The notes under the pieces were generated by a model, which saw nothing but the letters and a program-made list of their open reading frames with translations, did no database searches and had not been told where the DNA came from. DNA of 55,252 nt from NCBI GenBank assembly GCA_015231825.1, contig JADGAV010000033.1, positions 1 to 55,252 on the forward strand, in the 5' to 3' direction. A program made the position numbers and the translations under genes. The stretch is from SAR324 cluster bacterium. GTDB lineage: Bacteria; SAR324; NAC60-12. Within the stretch, counting starts at the first letter, position 1. Every line of letters starts with the position of its first letter. Below are positions 42,921 through 52,141 of the stretch, in pieces.

Positions 42921-44216
42921 ATGATTAACAAAATGATGGCAAATACGGTGATAGATGGCGACTATAAAGGTTTTCCCAACAATGCACCCGCGACTGCCCT
43001 GGACCAATTTGCTTCACTCAAATGGAATCTTCTGGCGCAGGATCTGCCTTTTCCCGTTGCGATTCTCAAGAATTCGGCCATGGAGCACAATAGCCGGTGG
43101 ATGCGAAATTTTGTTGAAAAAAGCGGTGCCTTTCTTTGTCCTCACGGTAAAACGACAATGAGTCCGCAACTGTTTCAGAAGCAGTTGGAGGACGGTGCAT
43201 GGGGAATCACAGTGGCCACCGTGGACCAGATGAAGATCTGTCGGAACTACGGGATCAGTCCCTTGCTTCTCGCCAACCAACTGATCGGCCGTCAATCTAT
43301 AGAATACGTGCTGAATGAAATGCAGCGTGATCCCGAGTTTGAATTCTATTGTTTGGTTGATTCCGTGAAAGGAGTTGAAACGTTAGCCTCGGCCGCCCGC
43401 CAAAAAAATCTCGGTTCCCCCATCCGGGTAATGATGGAAATTGGTTTTTCCGGAGGAAGAACAGGTTGTCGCACGCTGCAGTCCGCTATGGAAGTGGCCT
43501 CGGCGGTCCACCGTGCGGTCCCCTTTCTGCAGCTGACAGGGATAGAATGTTTCGAGGGACTAATGAGTGGTGAGCAGGAGGTGCGCACAAAAAAGGTGCG
43601 TGATCTTTTGAAGTTTTTAGTGGAGGTTGCCGAAAAATGTGCAGAAAATCAATTATTTGATTCTGATCCCATCATACTTTCAGCGGGAGGCTCTGCCTAT
43701 TACGACCTGGTGCTTGCACAGTTGAGTCAAGCCAATTTACCACTCGACGTTAAAGTCCTGATTCGAAGCGGCTGTTATCTAACTCATGATTCCGCATTTT
43801 ATCAAACTTATTTCGAAGAAATATTGACTCGTTCTGAAACGGCACGAAAACTGGGAGAAGGATTTCGACCGGCATTGGAAGTATGGGCCCTGGTGCAGTC
43901 CATGCCGGAACCGGGTTTGGCACTCGTCACAATGGGGAAAAGGGATGTTTCCTTTGATGCTGAACTTCCCAAACCACTCAAATGGTTTCGTGCAGATCAA
44001 ACTGCGGTTCCCGAAAAACTTGGTGAAGAATATGCCATCACGGCCCTCAATGATCAGCATGGTTACATGAAAGTGCCGCAAAACTGTCCTCTGCAAATTG
44101 GAGATTTGATCTGCTTTGGCATCTCGCACCCTTGCACCACTTTTGATCGATGGCAATTGATTTACGTGGTGGATGATCATTACAACGTGATCTCCGGAAT
44201 AAAAACTTTTTTTTGA
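42921..44216 (+). CDS. PLP-dependent D-amino-acid deaminase/aldolase-type enzyme
   Basis: A fold-type-III (alanine-racemase barrel) enzyme of about 431 residues, of the D-serine dehydratase-like/D-threonine aldolase group. The PLP Lys is predicted in LCPHGKTTMSPQL; the barrel continues with TVATVDQM and ILSAGGSAYYDLV. The C-terminal domain carries the NDQHGY and CFGISHPCTTFDRW signature, whose His and Cys bind the divalent metal in this family. The frame opens at 42888, but AAAGGA lies before the ATG at 42921. It likely degrades D-amino acids or D-beta-hydroxy amino acids; which substrate is unclear. Monocistronic or followed by queF 60 nt later. Confidence 0.85.
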   Translation: MINKMMANTVIDGDYKGFPNNAPATALDQFASLKWNLLAQDLPFPVAILKNSAMEHNSRWMRNFVEKSGAFLCPHGKTTMSPQLFQKQLEDGAWGITVATVDQMKICRNYGISPLLLANQLIGRQSIEYVLNEMQRDPEFEFYCLVDSVKGVETLASAARQKNLGSPIRVMMEIGFSGGRTGCRTLQSAMEVASAVHRAVPFLQLTGIECFEGLMSGEQEVRTKKVRDLLKFLVEVAEKCAENQLFDSDPIILSAGGSAYYDLVLAQLSQANLPLDVKVLIRSGCYLTHDSAFYQTYFEEILTRSETARKLGEGFRPALEVWALVQSMPEPGLALVTMGKRDVSFDAELPKPLKWFRADQTAVPEKLGEEYAITALNDQHGYMKVPQNCPLQIGDLICFGISHPCTTFDRWQLIYVVDDHYNVISGIKTFF

Positions 44217-44276
44217 GCGAGAGCCCGCTAAAAAACGTCGAAATTTAAACTGGCAAATTATTATGGGAGAGAAATT

Positions 44277-44720
44277 ATGACTGAATTACATGAAGGCCTG
44301 AAAGCATTGGGGGGAGAAGCAACAACCTACAACTACGACAAACCGAAACCCGACTTGCTGGAGAAATTTCCCAATCCTTATGCCGATTCCAAATTGAATT
44401 CCAACAAGGTCACGGGAAGCATAGAAATAGAAGCCCCTGAGTTCACTTCTCTTTGTCCTTTGACCGGGCAGCCCGATTACGCAACCATCCGAATCATTTA
44501 TACTCCCGATCGCTGGTGTGTTGAAAGCAAATCTCTCAAACTCTACCTGGTCAGCTTTCGAATGCATGGTGAGTTTCACGAAGCCTGTACCAGTCGGATC
44601 GCCAATGACCTGGTGGATTTGCTTGAACCCTGTTACCTCAAGGTAACTGGAGAATTCACACCACGGGGAGGTATGAAATTCTGGCCGACTGCAGAATATG
44701 AAAAACGAAATCATCAATAG
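44277..44720 (+). CDS. queF: QueF, NADPH-dependent preQ0 reductase (queuosine biosynthesis)
   Basis: A 147-residue unimodular nitrile oxidoreductase that reduces preQ0 to preQ1 in the synthesis of the tRNA base queuosine. The nucleophile C60 and proton donor D67 are in EFTSLCPLTGQPDYA; the NADPH-binding ESKSLKLYL motif is intact. The short length marks the type-I (Bacillus-like) enzyme rather than the long E. coli type. A GGGAGAG ribosome site precedes the ATG. No preQ1 riboswitch-like hairpin is evident in the 60-nt gap before it. Confidence 0.95.
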   Translation: MTELHEGLKALGGEATTYNYDKPKPDLLEKFPNPYADSKLNSNKVTGSIEIEAPEFTSLCPLTGQPDYATIRIIYTPDRWCVESKSLKLYLVSFRMHGEFHEACTSRIANDLVDLLEPCYLKVTGEFTPRGGMKFWPTAEYEKRNHQ

Positions 44721-44767
44721 GCAAATTCCCTCTTTTTCAGGAACGATTCCTTTTACATTTTAAAGAA

Positions 44768-45937
44768 ATGCCCCCCATCAAACTCCCCCCTCTTCCTATT
44801 ATTTGGATTGGATTGGCAACTGCATTTTCCCTCCTGGGAGATCAGGCTCTCTATGCCCTCCTCCCTCTCTATTTTGAAGAATTGGGTTTGATCCCCTTTC
44901 AAGTCGGTATCATTCTTTCAGCAAATCGCTGGATCCGATTGGTGACCAACCAGCTTGCGGAAAACTCGACGAGTCGGTTTTCGCCAAAAGCCTTGTCACT
45001 CTGCGCCCTTTTTGTTGGATCGCTATTAACTGCATACTATGCATTTTCCCACTCTTTCACATTGCTTCTGTTGGCACGCCTGATGTGGGGACTGTGTTTT
45101 TCTTTCATCCGCCATGCCGGCACTATGACGGTGGTTTCCATGAAAGATGGACATCTGCTCGGGCAAAAAATCGGATACTATGAAGGTTTCTCAAGGATGG
45201 GATCAATCACAGGACTTTTATTCGGTGCGATTCTTTTTGACTGGATAGGTTTTTCCTCAACTTTTCTCATTTTTGCAGTCCTTTCACTGCTGGCCGTTCC
45301 CCTGGGAATGATGTCTCCCATTCCAAAAACTCCCTGGAAACAAAGTCACAGGTGGGCCGCTCCTGGAGAAAAAGCCATTCACTTGTGGGGAATGTTGTTT
45401 TGTGGATTCACCATTGGAATCGTCGGGCAGGGATTACTCATTTCCACTTTGGGATTTGTTTTGGAAAGCCGCTACGGAAGCTCTGCAACACTGTTCGGAT
45501 TTGTACTGGGAATTTCAACAATCAATGGAATTATGCTGGCATCACGTTGGGTGATGCAAAGCATTGGGGCTCCGTTTTTAGGAGCATTGGTGGACCACAT
45601 TGGACTAAGAAAAAGTGCTTCCTTTTTTTTCCTGTCCGGAGCACTCGCTCTTGCCTGGCTCAGCTATGTTACAGAATTGACCTCGCTCTTCCCCGGAATT
45701 TTGATATTTTTTGCCTGTGGAACGACACTCCAAATTGCATTGATCAGCGGTATTGGAAAGCAAGGCCCCAAAAATTACGCGAAATTTGTCACTGCATCTG
45801 ATATTGGTTCAGCTGCTGGTCCTGTTCTGGGTTGGACACTTCTTGAGTTTATAGGCAACCCCAACATTGCATTTATAGCCGGTATTTGCTTTTATGCGAT
45901 TGCCGCACTTGTTTCACCATTCACATTTAAAAAATAA
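44768..45937 (+). CDS. Major facilitator superfamily transporter
   Basis: A 389-residue inner-membrane protein with about twelve hydrophobic spans, starting at LPIIWIGLATAFSLLGDQALYALLP. The short cytosolic N-terminus, the loop after TM2 (ANRWIRLVTNQLAEN) and the GRAMP-like position are compatible with MFS; the central loop (PIPKTPWKQSHRW) divides the two halves. Substrate unknown. It follows queF after 47 nt, and a YhhQ-type preQ0/queuine carrier would be a different fold, so a queuosine link is not supported. Gene after it starts 20 nt later on the same strand. Confidence 0.85.
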   Translation: MPPIKLPPLPIIWIGLATAFSLLGDQALYALLPLYFEELGLIPFQVGIILSANRWIRLVTNQLAENSTSRFSPKALSLCALFVGSLLTAYYAFSHSFTLLLLARLMWGLCFSFIRHAGTMTVVSMKDGHLLGQKIGYYEGFSRMGSITGLLFGAILFDWIGFSSTFLIFAVLSLLAVPLGMMSPIPKTPWKQSHRWAAPGEKAIHLWGMLFCGFTIGIVGQGLLISTLGFVLESRYGSSATLFGFVLGISTINGIMLASRWVMQSIGAPFLGALVDHIGLRKSASFFFLSGALALAWLSYVTELTSLFPGILIFFACGTTLQIALISGIGKQGPKNYAKFVTASDIGSAAGPVLGWTLLEFIGNPNIAFIAGICFYAIAALVSPFTFKK

Positions 45938-45957
45938 TGACTTTCTAAAAAAAAGAC

Positions 45958-47106
45958 ATGGTCAATGAAACATCCCCAACTCCGAGAAGTCGCCAAGAAC
46001 ATTCGGCAGAACTGAAAGCGATTGCATGGACATTCTCCTCGGGAAGTCCAAAAAATGTGCAAGAAGTGCTTGAAAGACTTTCCTGCGCCTCCGTTCCAAG
46101 GCTGCAGCAAATTGGTCTGAAAGAATTGAACAAAATGGCCAAAAACAGCCCTCATGCGTCACTAGAAATGAAGAAAATATTCGAAACCATTCACAAAAGG
46201 GTGGGAATGTTTTCAGTTTTTTCTTCCGATAGCTACGAAGCAATGCGCAGTCTTGCCGACGGACTCTCGGCTCTGGGGGGAAAGAGCCTCGACAGCTATG
46301 GTATTTTAGAGCTCCTGAGAGTTGTTCAAGCAAATGATCAGGCATCGGTTGATATCGTTGAAGATCTTGAAGAACTCGCAAAAAAGGTGCTGATTTACTA
46401 CTGGAAAGTCTTTTCTCATGAAGACATGAATGAAATCGTTCGGCTCAACCAACGGCTTAAATTAGCATCCCCGGATTTCTTGAACGATATCAAAATCTGG
46501 AATCTGTTTGCTGCTGCCCAAAAAAATCCCCGAATACCGCAGGTGATAAAAAAGAATCTTGAATCTCAAAAAAATCGGGAAAAGTCGGCACGAGAGAGAA
46601 AGACCTCGGCAGAAGCGGAAAAAAGGGCGCAAGACGATTCGATTGCACTAGCAGAAAAGAAGCCGAAATCCCGCCGGAGCGGGCCCGGGAACCGTTCTCT
46701 CCATGGCCCGGACAAGCAAAAACTTCAGGAAGAGCTGGATAAAATTCAAGGAAAAATTCTGGAATTTGAAAAGTTTGAAAAAGAAACCCAGGCCCTGATT
46801 CCCCAATGTGCCACAGAAATAGCCACAAGCTGCGACAAAGTCGAGGAGGAGCAAAAAGAACAATTTTCTCAACGGATCATTACTTTTGGCCAAAACTACT
46901 GCAAACTTCATGGAAACCCGATGGCGGTTGCACAAAAAGAGAAAGTCAAAGCAATGATAATGAAATATTCCACTCAAATGAACTCCATCAACGGAATCAA
47001 TCTTTTTACAAACCTCGTTGCACAGTTAGACGACTATAACCAGAAAAAAACCAAGAACGATTCCTATGAAAAGAGAAGCCTTGAAATTGACCGGGTTCTT
47101 TTCTAG
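45958..47106 (+). CDS. Helical protein of unknown function (382 residues)
   Basis: I recognise no family. The N-terminal 170 residues look like packed helices (VLERLSCASVPRLQQIGLKELNKMAKNSP...), followed by a basic, probably disordered segment with Ser/Arg/Lys runs (KSARERKTSAEAEKR; KPKSRRSGPGNRS) at about residues 195-245, and a C-terminal coiled coil (KLQEELDKIQGKILEFEKFEKET). No signal peptide or membrane span. The basic tail suggests nucleic-acid binding, but this is inference. It lies 20 nt after the MFS gene. Confidence 0.7.
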   Translation: MVNETSPTPRSRQEHSAELKAIAWTFSSGSPKNVQEVLERLSCASVPRLQQIGLKELNKMAKNSPHASLEMKKIFETIHKRVGMFSVFSSDSYEAMRSLADGLSALGGKSLDSYGILELLRVVQANDQASVDIVEDLEELAKKVLIYYWKVFSHEDMNEIVRLNQRLKLASPDFLNDIKIWNLFAAAQKNPRIPQVIKKNLESQKNREKSARERKTSAEAEKRAQDDSIALAEKKPKSRRSGPGNRSLHGPDKQKLQEELDKIQGKILEFEKFEKETQALIPQCATEIATSCDKVEEEQKEQFSQRIITFGQNYCKLHGNPMAVAQKEKVKAMIMKYSTQMNSINGINLFTNLVAQLDDYNQKKTKNDSYEKRSLEIDRVLF

Positions 47107-47193
47107 CAAAAATCGCATAATTATTTTATTGGATCGGAAAAACAGGGCTTTCGATCTCCATCATTTTTGAAATCTGCACACCCGGTAATTTCT

Positions 47194-48114
47194 TTATTCT
47201 TCATAATTTTTTACGAAATCATCCGGGGGCGGCGGACCCCAGTTGTAAAACCCATCCTTGGGAGAATAATTGGCAACTTCCCATTGATCACTGTCTGCAA
47301 TATAATCGATGTCACTGTAGTATTCTGCATAACTGTTCCAGGGATCGCGGACATACCAGAAAAAATTCGATCCCACTGTGTGACGGCCGAACCCCCAGCC
47401 TTTGCCATAACCATTTTCTTCCATGTAGTCGCCTCCCTGACCGACTTCATCCGGACTGCCGACCTGAAAACTTCCATGGTGAAATCCTGCTTTTTCGGAT
47501 TTTGCAAACGCGATTACATGATGCTCACTTCCTCCTGGCAAATGCATGAAAGCAAGAATATCTTCAGAATAATCAGAAATGCGAAAGCCCAGCACATCAG
47601 CAAAGAACTGTCGGCGCTGCAGTACGTCCGGCGTAAACAGCAAGACGTGACCAAGCCGCCGCGGCCGTATCGGGGGACAGTCTTTTCTTGGCAGCATTGC
47701 ACGTTTATCCTGCCGGGGCAAATGACCCGGGGAGTTGATGTCAAAAATCGGTTCTGCAGGAAGCGGCGTTTCTTTCACGTAAGCCTGCACATGCAATAAA
47801 GCATTGCAGGGATCACGCAGCCAGAGACCCTCTGTAGAAAAACCTTCAGGTGCCTCAGCCAAAGAACCTTGGCTCCCGGCCAGCCTTTGACGAATCGCAT
47901 CAATCTCGTCAGCATCTGCACCAAATGCCACATGATTCAGACTTTTTCCCGGTCCTTGACACAAAATCACCTGATCTGTTTCACGCCCCTTGCAACGCAG
48001 ATAGATCTGGCCGTTTGTTTTTCGCGCCTGCAGGCCAAATTCAGTGTAAAATTTCATTCCTTCATCTAGATCAGGAACATTTAAAGCATAGTGACGTAAC
48101 GAATGAACCGCCAT
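47194..48114 (-). CDS. VOC/type-I extradiol dioxygenase-like protein
   Basis: A 306-residue vicinal-oxygen-chelate protein with two beta-alpha-beta-beta-beta modules. The N-terminal module starts LRHYALNVPDLDEGMKFYTEFGL; the C-terminal one has candidate metal ligands His (RRLGHVLLFTPDV), His (GFHHGSFQV or the SEHHVIAF pair) and Glu (SYAEYYSD), the 2-His-1-Glu set of catechol-type dioxygenases. The C-terminal tail with a run of prolines is seen in related proteins of unknown substrate. It may cleave an aromatic diol or be a non-redox VOC enzyme. The ATG at 48114 has a moderate site (AAAGGAGG about seven bases upstream). Confidence 0.85.
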   Translation of the reverse strand: MAVHSLRHYALNVPDLDEGMKFYTEFGLQARKTNGQIYLRCKGRETDQVILCQGPGKSLNHVAFGADADEIDAIRQRLAGSQGSLAEAPEGFSTEGLWLRDPCNALLHVQAYVKETPLPAEPIFDINSPGHLPRQDKRAMLPRKDCPPIRPRRLGHVLLFTPDVLQRRQFFADVLGFRISDYSEDILAFMHLPGGSEHHVIAFAKSEKAGFHHGSFQVGSPDEVGQGGDYMEENGYGKGWGFGRHTVGSNFFWYVRDPWNSYAEYYSDIDYIADSDQWEVANYSPKDGFYNWGPPPPDDFVKNYEE

Positions 48115-48209
48115 TCCCCCTCCTTTAAAAATGTGAATGTCTGGAAATCAATACTAATAAAATCACTGTTAATATCGATAACCTTCCCTAATAGTTCGGT
48201 TGTTGCTTA

Positions 48210-48749
48210 TCAGTCAATGGTGCTGAGCGATTCAAATATACGTGTGCTCATATTGTAATAGCCGATAATCTCGACAAGACTCAAAATATCCCTATCCGAC
48301 ATTTCTTGTTTTCTTAGATGTTCCAGGTCTTCCGGACTGCATGCATTTGGAGAACGGGTTACTTTTACGGTGAAATCTGCAATGGCTCTTTCACGAATAT
48401 TCAAATTCGCTTTCGTATAGTCTTCGGCAACTTGTGATGCCAGGTTCGAATCTTTTGCCGCTCGACCGAGGGCTTTCAAATGACTTGCTGTTCAATGGAC
48501 ACAACCATTGTAGACCGATACCAGCAAAGCAGAAACTTCTTTTTCTCGAGTCGTTAATCCCACCGCGTTTCGATGAATGGCCTGATTCAATTCGTTCAGT
48601 AATCCGGCAACCTCGGGAGTCAAGCTGGTCAAGCGGACCGTATCTGGAATTTTTTTGGTCAAAATATTCCGTGCCTGTTGATAGAGTTTTTTTACTTCTT
48701 CTTTGGAACTTGATTCGTCTTCTATTTCAATCCAGGTGACCCAGGACAT
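48210..48749 (-). CDS. AhpD-like peroxidase-related selenoprotein (in-frame UGA, Sec86)
   Basis: Two open frames in the same phase, 48492-48749 and 48210-48479, are separated by a single TGA (48492-48494) and make one 179-residue protein of the carboxymuconolactone-decarboxylase/AhpD fold. The motif at the junction reads NGCVH-(UGA)-TASHLKALG, so UGA stands where AhpD-type redox enzymes have the second Cys of CXXC (the CX2C pair). The protein would carry a Cys-Sec pair, C83 and U86. The continuation (NIRERAIADFTVKVTRSP...LSDRDILSLVEIIGYYN) fits the TIGR01926-like peroxidase-related family without a frame change. A hairpin 18 nt past the UGA matches a bacterial SECIS. Read as two genes, each would lack half the fold. 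AAAGGAG precedes the ATG. Confidence 0.88.
48457..48473 (-). promoter_or_regulatory. Candidate bacterial SECIS hairpin of the selenoprotein mRNA
   Basis: Downstream of the UGA the mRNA reads GCCCUCGGUCGAGCGGC. A 6-bp stem (GCCCUC with GAG-GGC, one bulged C) closes a GGUC loop, the same apical loop as E. coli fdhF. The loop's first G is 24 nt past the UGA, within the 16-37-nt range I recall for bacterial SECIS elements. Confidence 0.78.
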
Positions 48750-48768
48750 ATCACTCCTTTCTCTTGCT

Positions 48769-51690
48769 TTATTTGATTCTCAATTCGACACGGTTGAACA
48801 AGGATTTGGCCTGCTTCATTTTCTCTGACTCGGTAATAAATATTCGTTCACCTGGCAAATTCTTCGTTTCAATCAGGTGACTTCTCACAATCAGTGCCCG
48901 TTGAACTGCTAGCTCCCTCAAGTTGTCGGAATTGACTTCAATCCGTTTCAGCAACCAGTTTTTCATTTGCTCTGAAGTCAATTCCTTTTGAGATGATTGT
49001 TGTGTTTCCGGAAAAGATTGATTTTCACTGAGATAGAGGGCCTTGAGATAGAATTCTTTTTCCTGAGGAGAGAGTGTCAATCCGTTCAGATTAATTCCCG
49101 ATATTCCATTTTTCTGCAGCGCACTGAATTTTTCTATTTTGAGCCGTTTTTCAAGTATTTTCTGACGGAGCGTCTCTGCATCTTTTTTTTGATCAAAAGA
49201 ACCTTCGAGTTCCAATTTGAGCTGTGGTCGATCTCTGAGAACATTCCCGATTACTGACAACTTTTTCAAAGCATCTTTGGTGAGAACAGCTTGCCCATGA
49301 TCAAACTCGATGTACTGCAAATCTTCTTCGTCTCCAAACAAACTTCCCAGGTGGCTAAACGGAGCAGTAACAACTTTTTCAAGCAAGTTCACCAAAGCCT
49401 GCAAAATTGTTGCTCCAAAACTGATCTCGGGATCATCCAGCCTGCCTTTTACCGGAATGTCCAATTGTATTTTCCCGTTCCGATCTTCCAGAATGGCGAG
49501 GGCCAGTTTCAAAGGCACGTTGAGGGCATCGGGGCTTTCCACTTCCTGCCCCAGTGTAAAATGATCGAGCAGAACGCTATTTTCTGAATCAATATGATTG
49601 CCAGACACCTTGTATTTTAAATTGAGCGACAACTGCCCTTTTTCGATTTTATATCCCAAAAACCGGCTGGAATAGGTACTGAATGAACTCATATCGATGC
49701 CCTTCGATTGAAGTTCAAGGTCCAGAAAAAACTTTTCCGCAAGAGGATGGATTTTTCCATTAATCTGAAGAGGAGTTTGCCCGTTGAGCTTTCCTTTAAG
49801 GGAGATATTGGCGGGTTTTTCGTAAATTTCTGTCAATCCGTGCAACCTACTTTCTAATTCATTCAAATTTAAAAAATAGTTAGGTTGAATTTTTTTATCC
49901 ATAAAACGAAGATGCCCCTTTTCTAAAGAGACTTTTTGAATATTCAGTTTAAATGACTGACGAAGAGGACTTTCCCCGGGGGCACTAGATTCTTTGTCTT
50001 TTTCAGTGTCAGTTGATGTTCCGCCAAAAATATCTGAAACATTAAATGAACCGTCAGCATTGACTATAAAAGGAAAATAAAAATCGCTCAGACGAATTTC
50101 ATCAAGCATCACAAAAAGTGGGTTGTACCCCATATTGACTTTTGTAAATGTCAACTGGTTCCATTTTACAAATTCGCTTTTGCTCAATTGATCCAATGTG
50201 GCAAATTGATCTACGCTGAGGTTCCCCTGGAAGGTCATCTGGGGCTGATCATTCATCATCGCCACCTGAATATCACCTGAACTGCTGATTTGACCGCTTG
50301 CCAGGAAGAGCTTTATTTTTTCCGGCACATAGGGTTGGGCTTCCGCAAGGCTGATTTTATTCAGATTCAGGTGCAGGTCGGCAAGCAAAGGTGAGAGTCC
50401 GACTGTTCCCTCCAAAGCAATTTTTCCGCTGTCAAATGTTTGTGCAGAAAGGGTGAGCCTCACTTTTTCCCGCGGAGGAAAGCTCAAATTTTCTGCACTG
50501 AGATCAATATGACTGATTTCCGATTGGAAAGGTTTTGAAGTCGAATGATCATAAAAACTGACTATGCCGGATTTTATTTCCAATTGATCCAGCAACAAGG
50601 AAAACGCTGTTTTTTCCTGCTTTTTTTGGCCGTTTGCTGCCGCTTCAGTATTCGATGAAGGGAATAGTGAAAGATAATTGAAGTTCCCCGATGGATCGCG
50701 TGCCAAGTTAAATTGGGGAGAATGCAATAAAATTCTGGAAAAATGAATCTGAGGGATCAAAAGCTGGGAAGGGGAAATGTTAAAACTTAATTCCGGAAAT
50801 AGGAGCATCATTTCCCCTTTCCGATTCACTATTTTCAGCTGTTTTACACCCACTTTTCCTTCCAATCTCAAATTTTGCTTTCCGTTCTCCATTTGAGAAT
50901 AGTTCAGAATTGTATCGCCGCTGATTGTACCGGATGCCACTTCCAAAAGCAGGTTAATCGGGAGATAGGACATATAGTAGGGGATATCCATATTCTGAAA
51001 ACTGATAGCCAAATCCGCTTCTTTTGAGGGACTGAACGGTTTGATTTTTCCCTTCATCGAAAAAGGTGATTGATTGATTTGAACTGACAAAGAGAGAATG
51101 GCAGGATTCTTATTTTCTCTTTCAAAATTGGAGATTGAATTTATTGATAAATTCAATTTGTTCAGTGCGTGAATTTTACTTTTTGATTGATCTTCAAGCC
51201 TCGCTTCTCCATCACTGATTTGAATTTTGTTGAATTCAAAAAAGAATCCGGATGAAGATCCTTCAGGAGAAGCAGCGGAAGGGTTTCTAATCAAATCTGA
51301 AAAGTTAAATTGTTGGTTCCTTTCATGAATCAGATTGACAAAAGGCTGCTCGAGTTTGAACTCTCTAATGATCGCCGCCCTCTTGTACAAGGAGGAAAAA
51401 TCCAGATCAATCAGCATTTTTTCAAAGGAAAAAAAAATTTCAGAAGCTCCCGGTTCAAAGAGCTTGAATGGACCCGCTGAGAGAGAGAAAAATATGGGGT
51501 CAAATTCAATTCGATCAACGACTGCTTTTCTTTGAAGATAATGTTCCGCTTGCGGAATGAGAAGATATCGTATCGCCAGCGGCACACCCAAAAAGCCGAA
51601 GCTCATGTACAGAAGGAATATCAGGCCGACTCCCCAAAGGAAGTATTTCCATCCTTTGCCCGGAAATTCTTTTGAAGATTTTTGATTCAC
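48769..51690 (-). CDS. AsmA-like/DUF748 envelope protein
   Basis: A 973-residue protein with one N-terminal membrane span (KYFLWGVGLIFLLYMSFGFLGVPLAI) and a long beta-rich body typical of the AsmA/DUF748 group (FDPIFFSLSAGPFKLFEP...; repeated short strands). The C-terminal part includes ALKKLSVIGNVLRDRPQLKLELEGSFDQ and an OmpA-like closing segment. Such proteins span the periplasm and take part in phospholipid or lipoprotein handling between membranes. It starts with GTG at 51690 after GGAG (five bases). The selenoprotein gene follows 19 nt later on the same strand, so the two may be co-transcribed. Confidence 0.85.
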   Translation of the reverse strand: MNQKSSKEFPGKGWKYFLWGVGLIFLLYMSFGFLGVPLAIRYLLIPQAEHYLQRKAVVDRIEFDPIFFSLSAGPFKLFEPGASEIFFSFEKMLIDLDFSSLYKRAAIIREFKLEQPFVNLIHERNQQFNFSDLIRNPSAASPEGSSSGFFFEFNKIQISDGEARLEDQSKSKIHALNKLNLSINSISNFERENKNPAILSLSVQINQSPFSMKGKIKPFSPSKEADLAISFQNMDIPYYMSYLPINLLLEVASGTISGDTILNYSQMENGKQNLRLEGKVGVKQLKIVNRKGEMMLLFPELSFNISPSQLLIPQIHFSRILLHSPQFNLARDPSGNFNYLSLFPSSNTEAAANGQKKQEKTAFSLLLDQLEIKSGIVSFYDHSTSKPFQSEISHIDLSAENLSFPPREKVRLTLSAQTFDSGKIALEGTVGLSPLLADLHLNLNKISLAEAQPYVPEKIKLFLASGQISSSGDIQVAMMNDQPQMTFQGNLSVDQFATLDQLSKSEFVKWNQLTFTKVNMGYNPLFVMLDEIRLSDFYFPFIVNADGSFNVSDIFGGTSTDTEKDKESSAPGESPLRQSFKLNIQKVSLEKGHLRFMDKKIQPNYFLNLNELESRLHGLTEIYEKPANISLKGKLNGQTPLQINGKIHPLAEKFFLDLELQSKGIDMSSFSTYSSRFLGYKIEKGQLSLNLKYKVSGNHIDSENSVLLDHFTLGQEVESPDALNVPLKLALAILEDRNGKIQLDIPVKGRLDDPEISFGATILQALVNLLEKVVTAPFSHLGSLFGDEEDLQYIEFDHGQAVLTKDALKKLSVIGNVLRDRPQLKLELEGSFDQKKDAETLRQKILEKRLKIEKFSALQKNGISGINLNGLTLSPQEKEFYLKALYLSENQSFPETQQSSQKELTSEQMKNWLLKRIEVNSDNLRELAVQRALIVRSHLIETKNLPGERIFITESEKMKQAKSLFNRVELRIK

Positions 51691-51834
51691 TCGGACTCCA
51701 AAATTCTGAAAATTGAACCCTCTTGATAGGTTTGCTATAGAATTTAAAAAAGGATTCTTAAAAAATTGACTTTGATTTTTGCAAATGTGAAAAACAGTAG
51801 GAAAATTTAATATAAAGCATAAAAAAGGAATCCT

Positions 51835-52008
51835 ATGGTTCGAAAAATCCAGTTCCTCTTCACAGTTTCTATAATTTTTCTTTCTGCAGGATGTGACACC
51901 TGCGAATTGAAATCAAAAATTTGCAAATTACAATGCGATGGTGTCATTTGTGAAACGAAATGCGCAGCCGAGGAAAAAATCTGTCAGGTAAAAGGCGCTT
52001 TGGATTGA
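51835..52008 (+). CDS. Small Cys-rich lipoprotein (57 residues)
   Basis: The ATG is preceded by AAGGA at five bases and the frame ends at TGA 52006-52008. A hydrophobic leader (residues 5-16) ends in the lipobox LSAGC, so C20 is the predicted lipid-bearing residue. The mature 38-residue part has six further Cys (C23, C30, C34, C39, C43, C50), spaced C-X6-C-X3-C-X4-C-X3-C-X6-C, a nearly symmetric pattern suggesting disulfides or metal binding. It is divergent from the DUF748 gene; I recognise no family. Confidence 0.7.
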   Translation: MVRKIQFLFTVSIIFLSAGCDTCELKSKICKLQCDGVICETKCAAEEKICQVKGALD

Positions 52009-52141
52009 ATTTTTTCAACACCGCCTTTTTCCAGGAATGGAAATCGCTTTCCTTGCTAGAAGTTACCAAAAGAGACGATTTTCCGAGGTGTTTCTTGAGA
52101 AAACAAAGCACGTCATTTCTTTAGACCATTTAACGCCGTTT

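Noticed and set aside
48210..48749. Frameshifted or nonsense pseudogene, or two separate genes
   Set aside because: Both halves are in the same frame, the only interruption is a TGA at the CXXC Cys, a SECIS-like hairpin follows, and each half alone would lack part of the fold.
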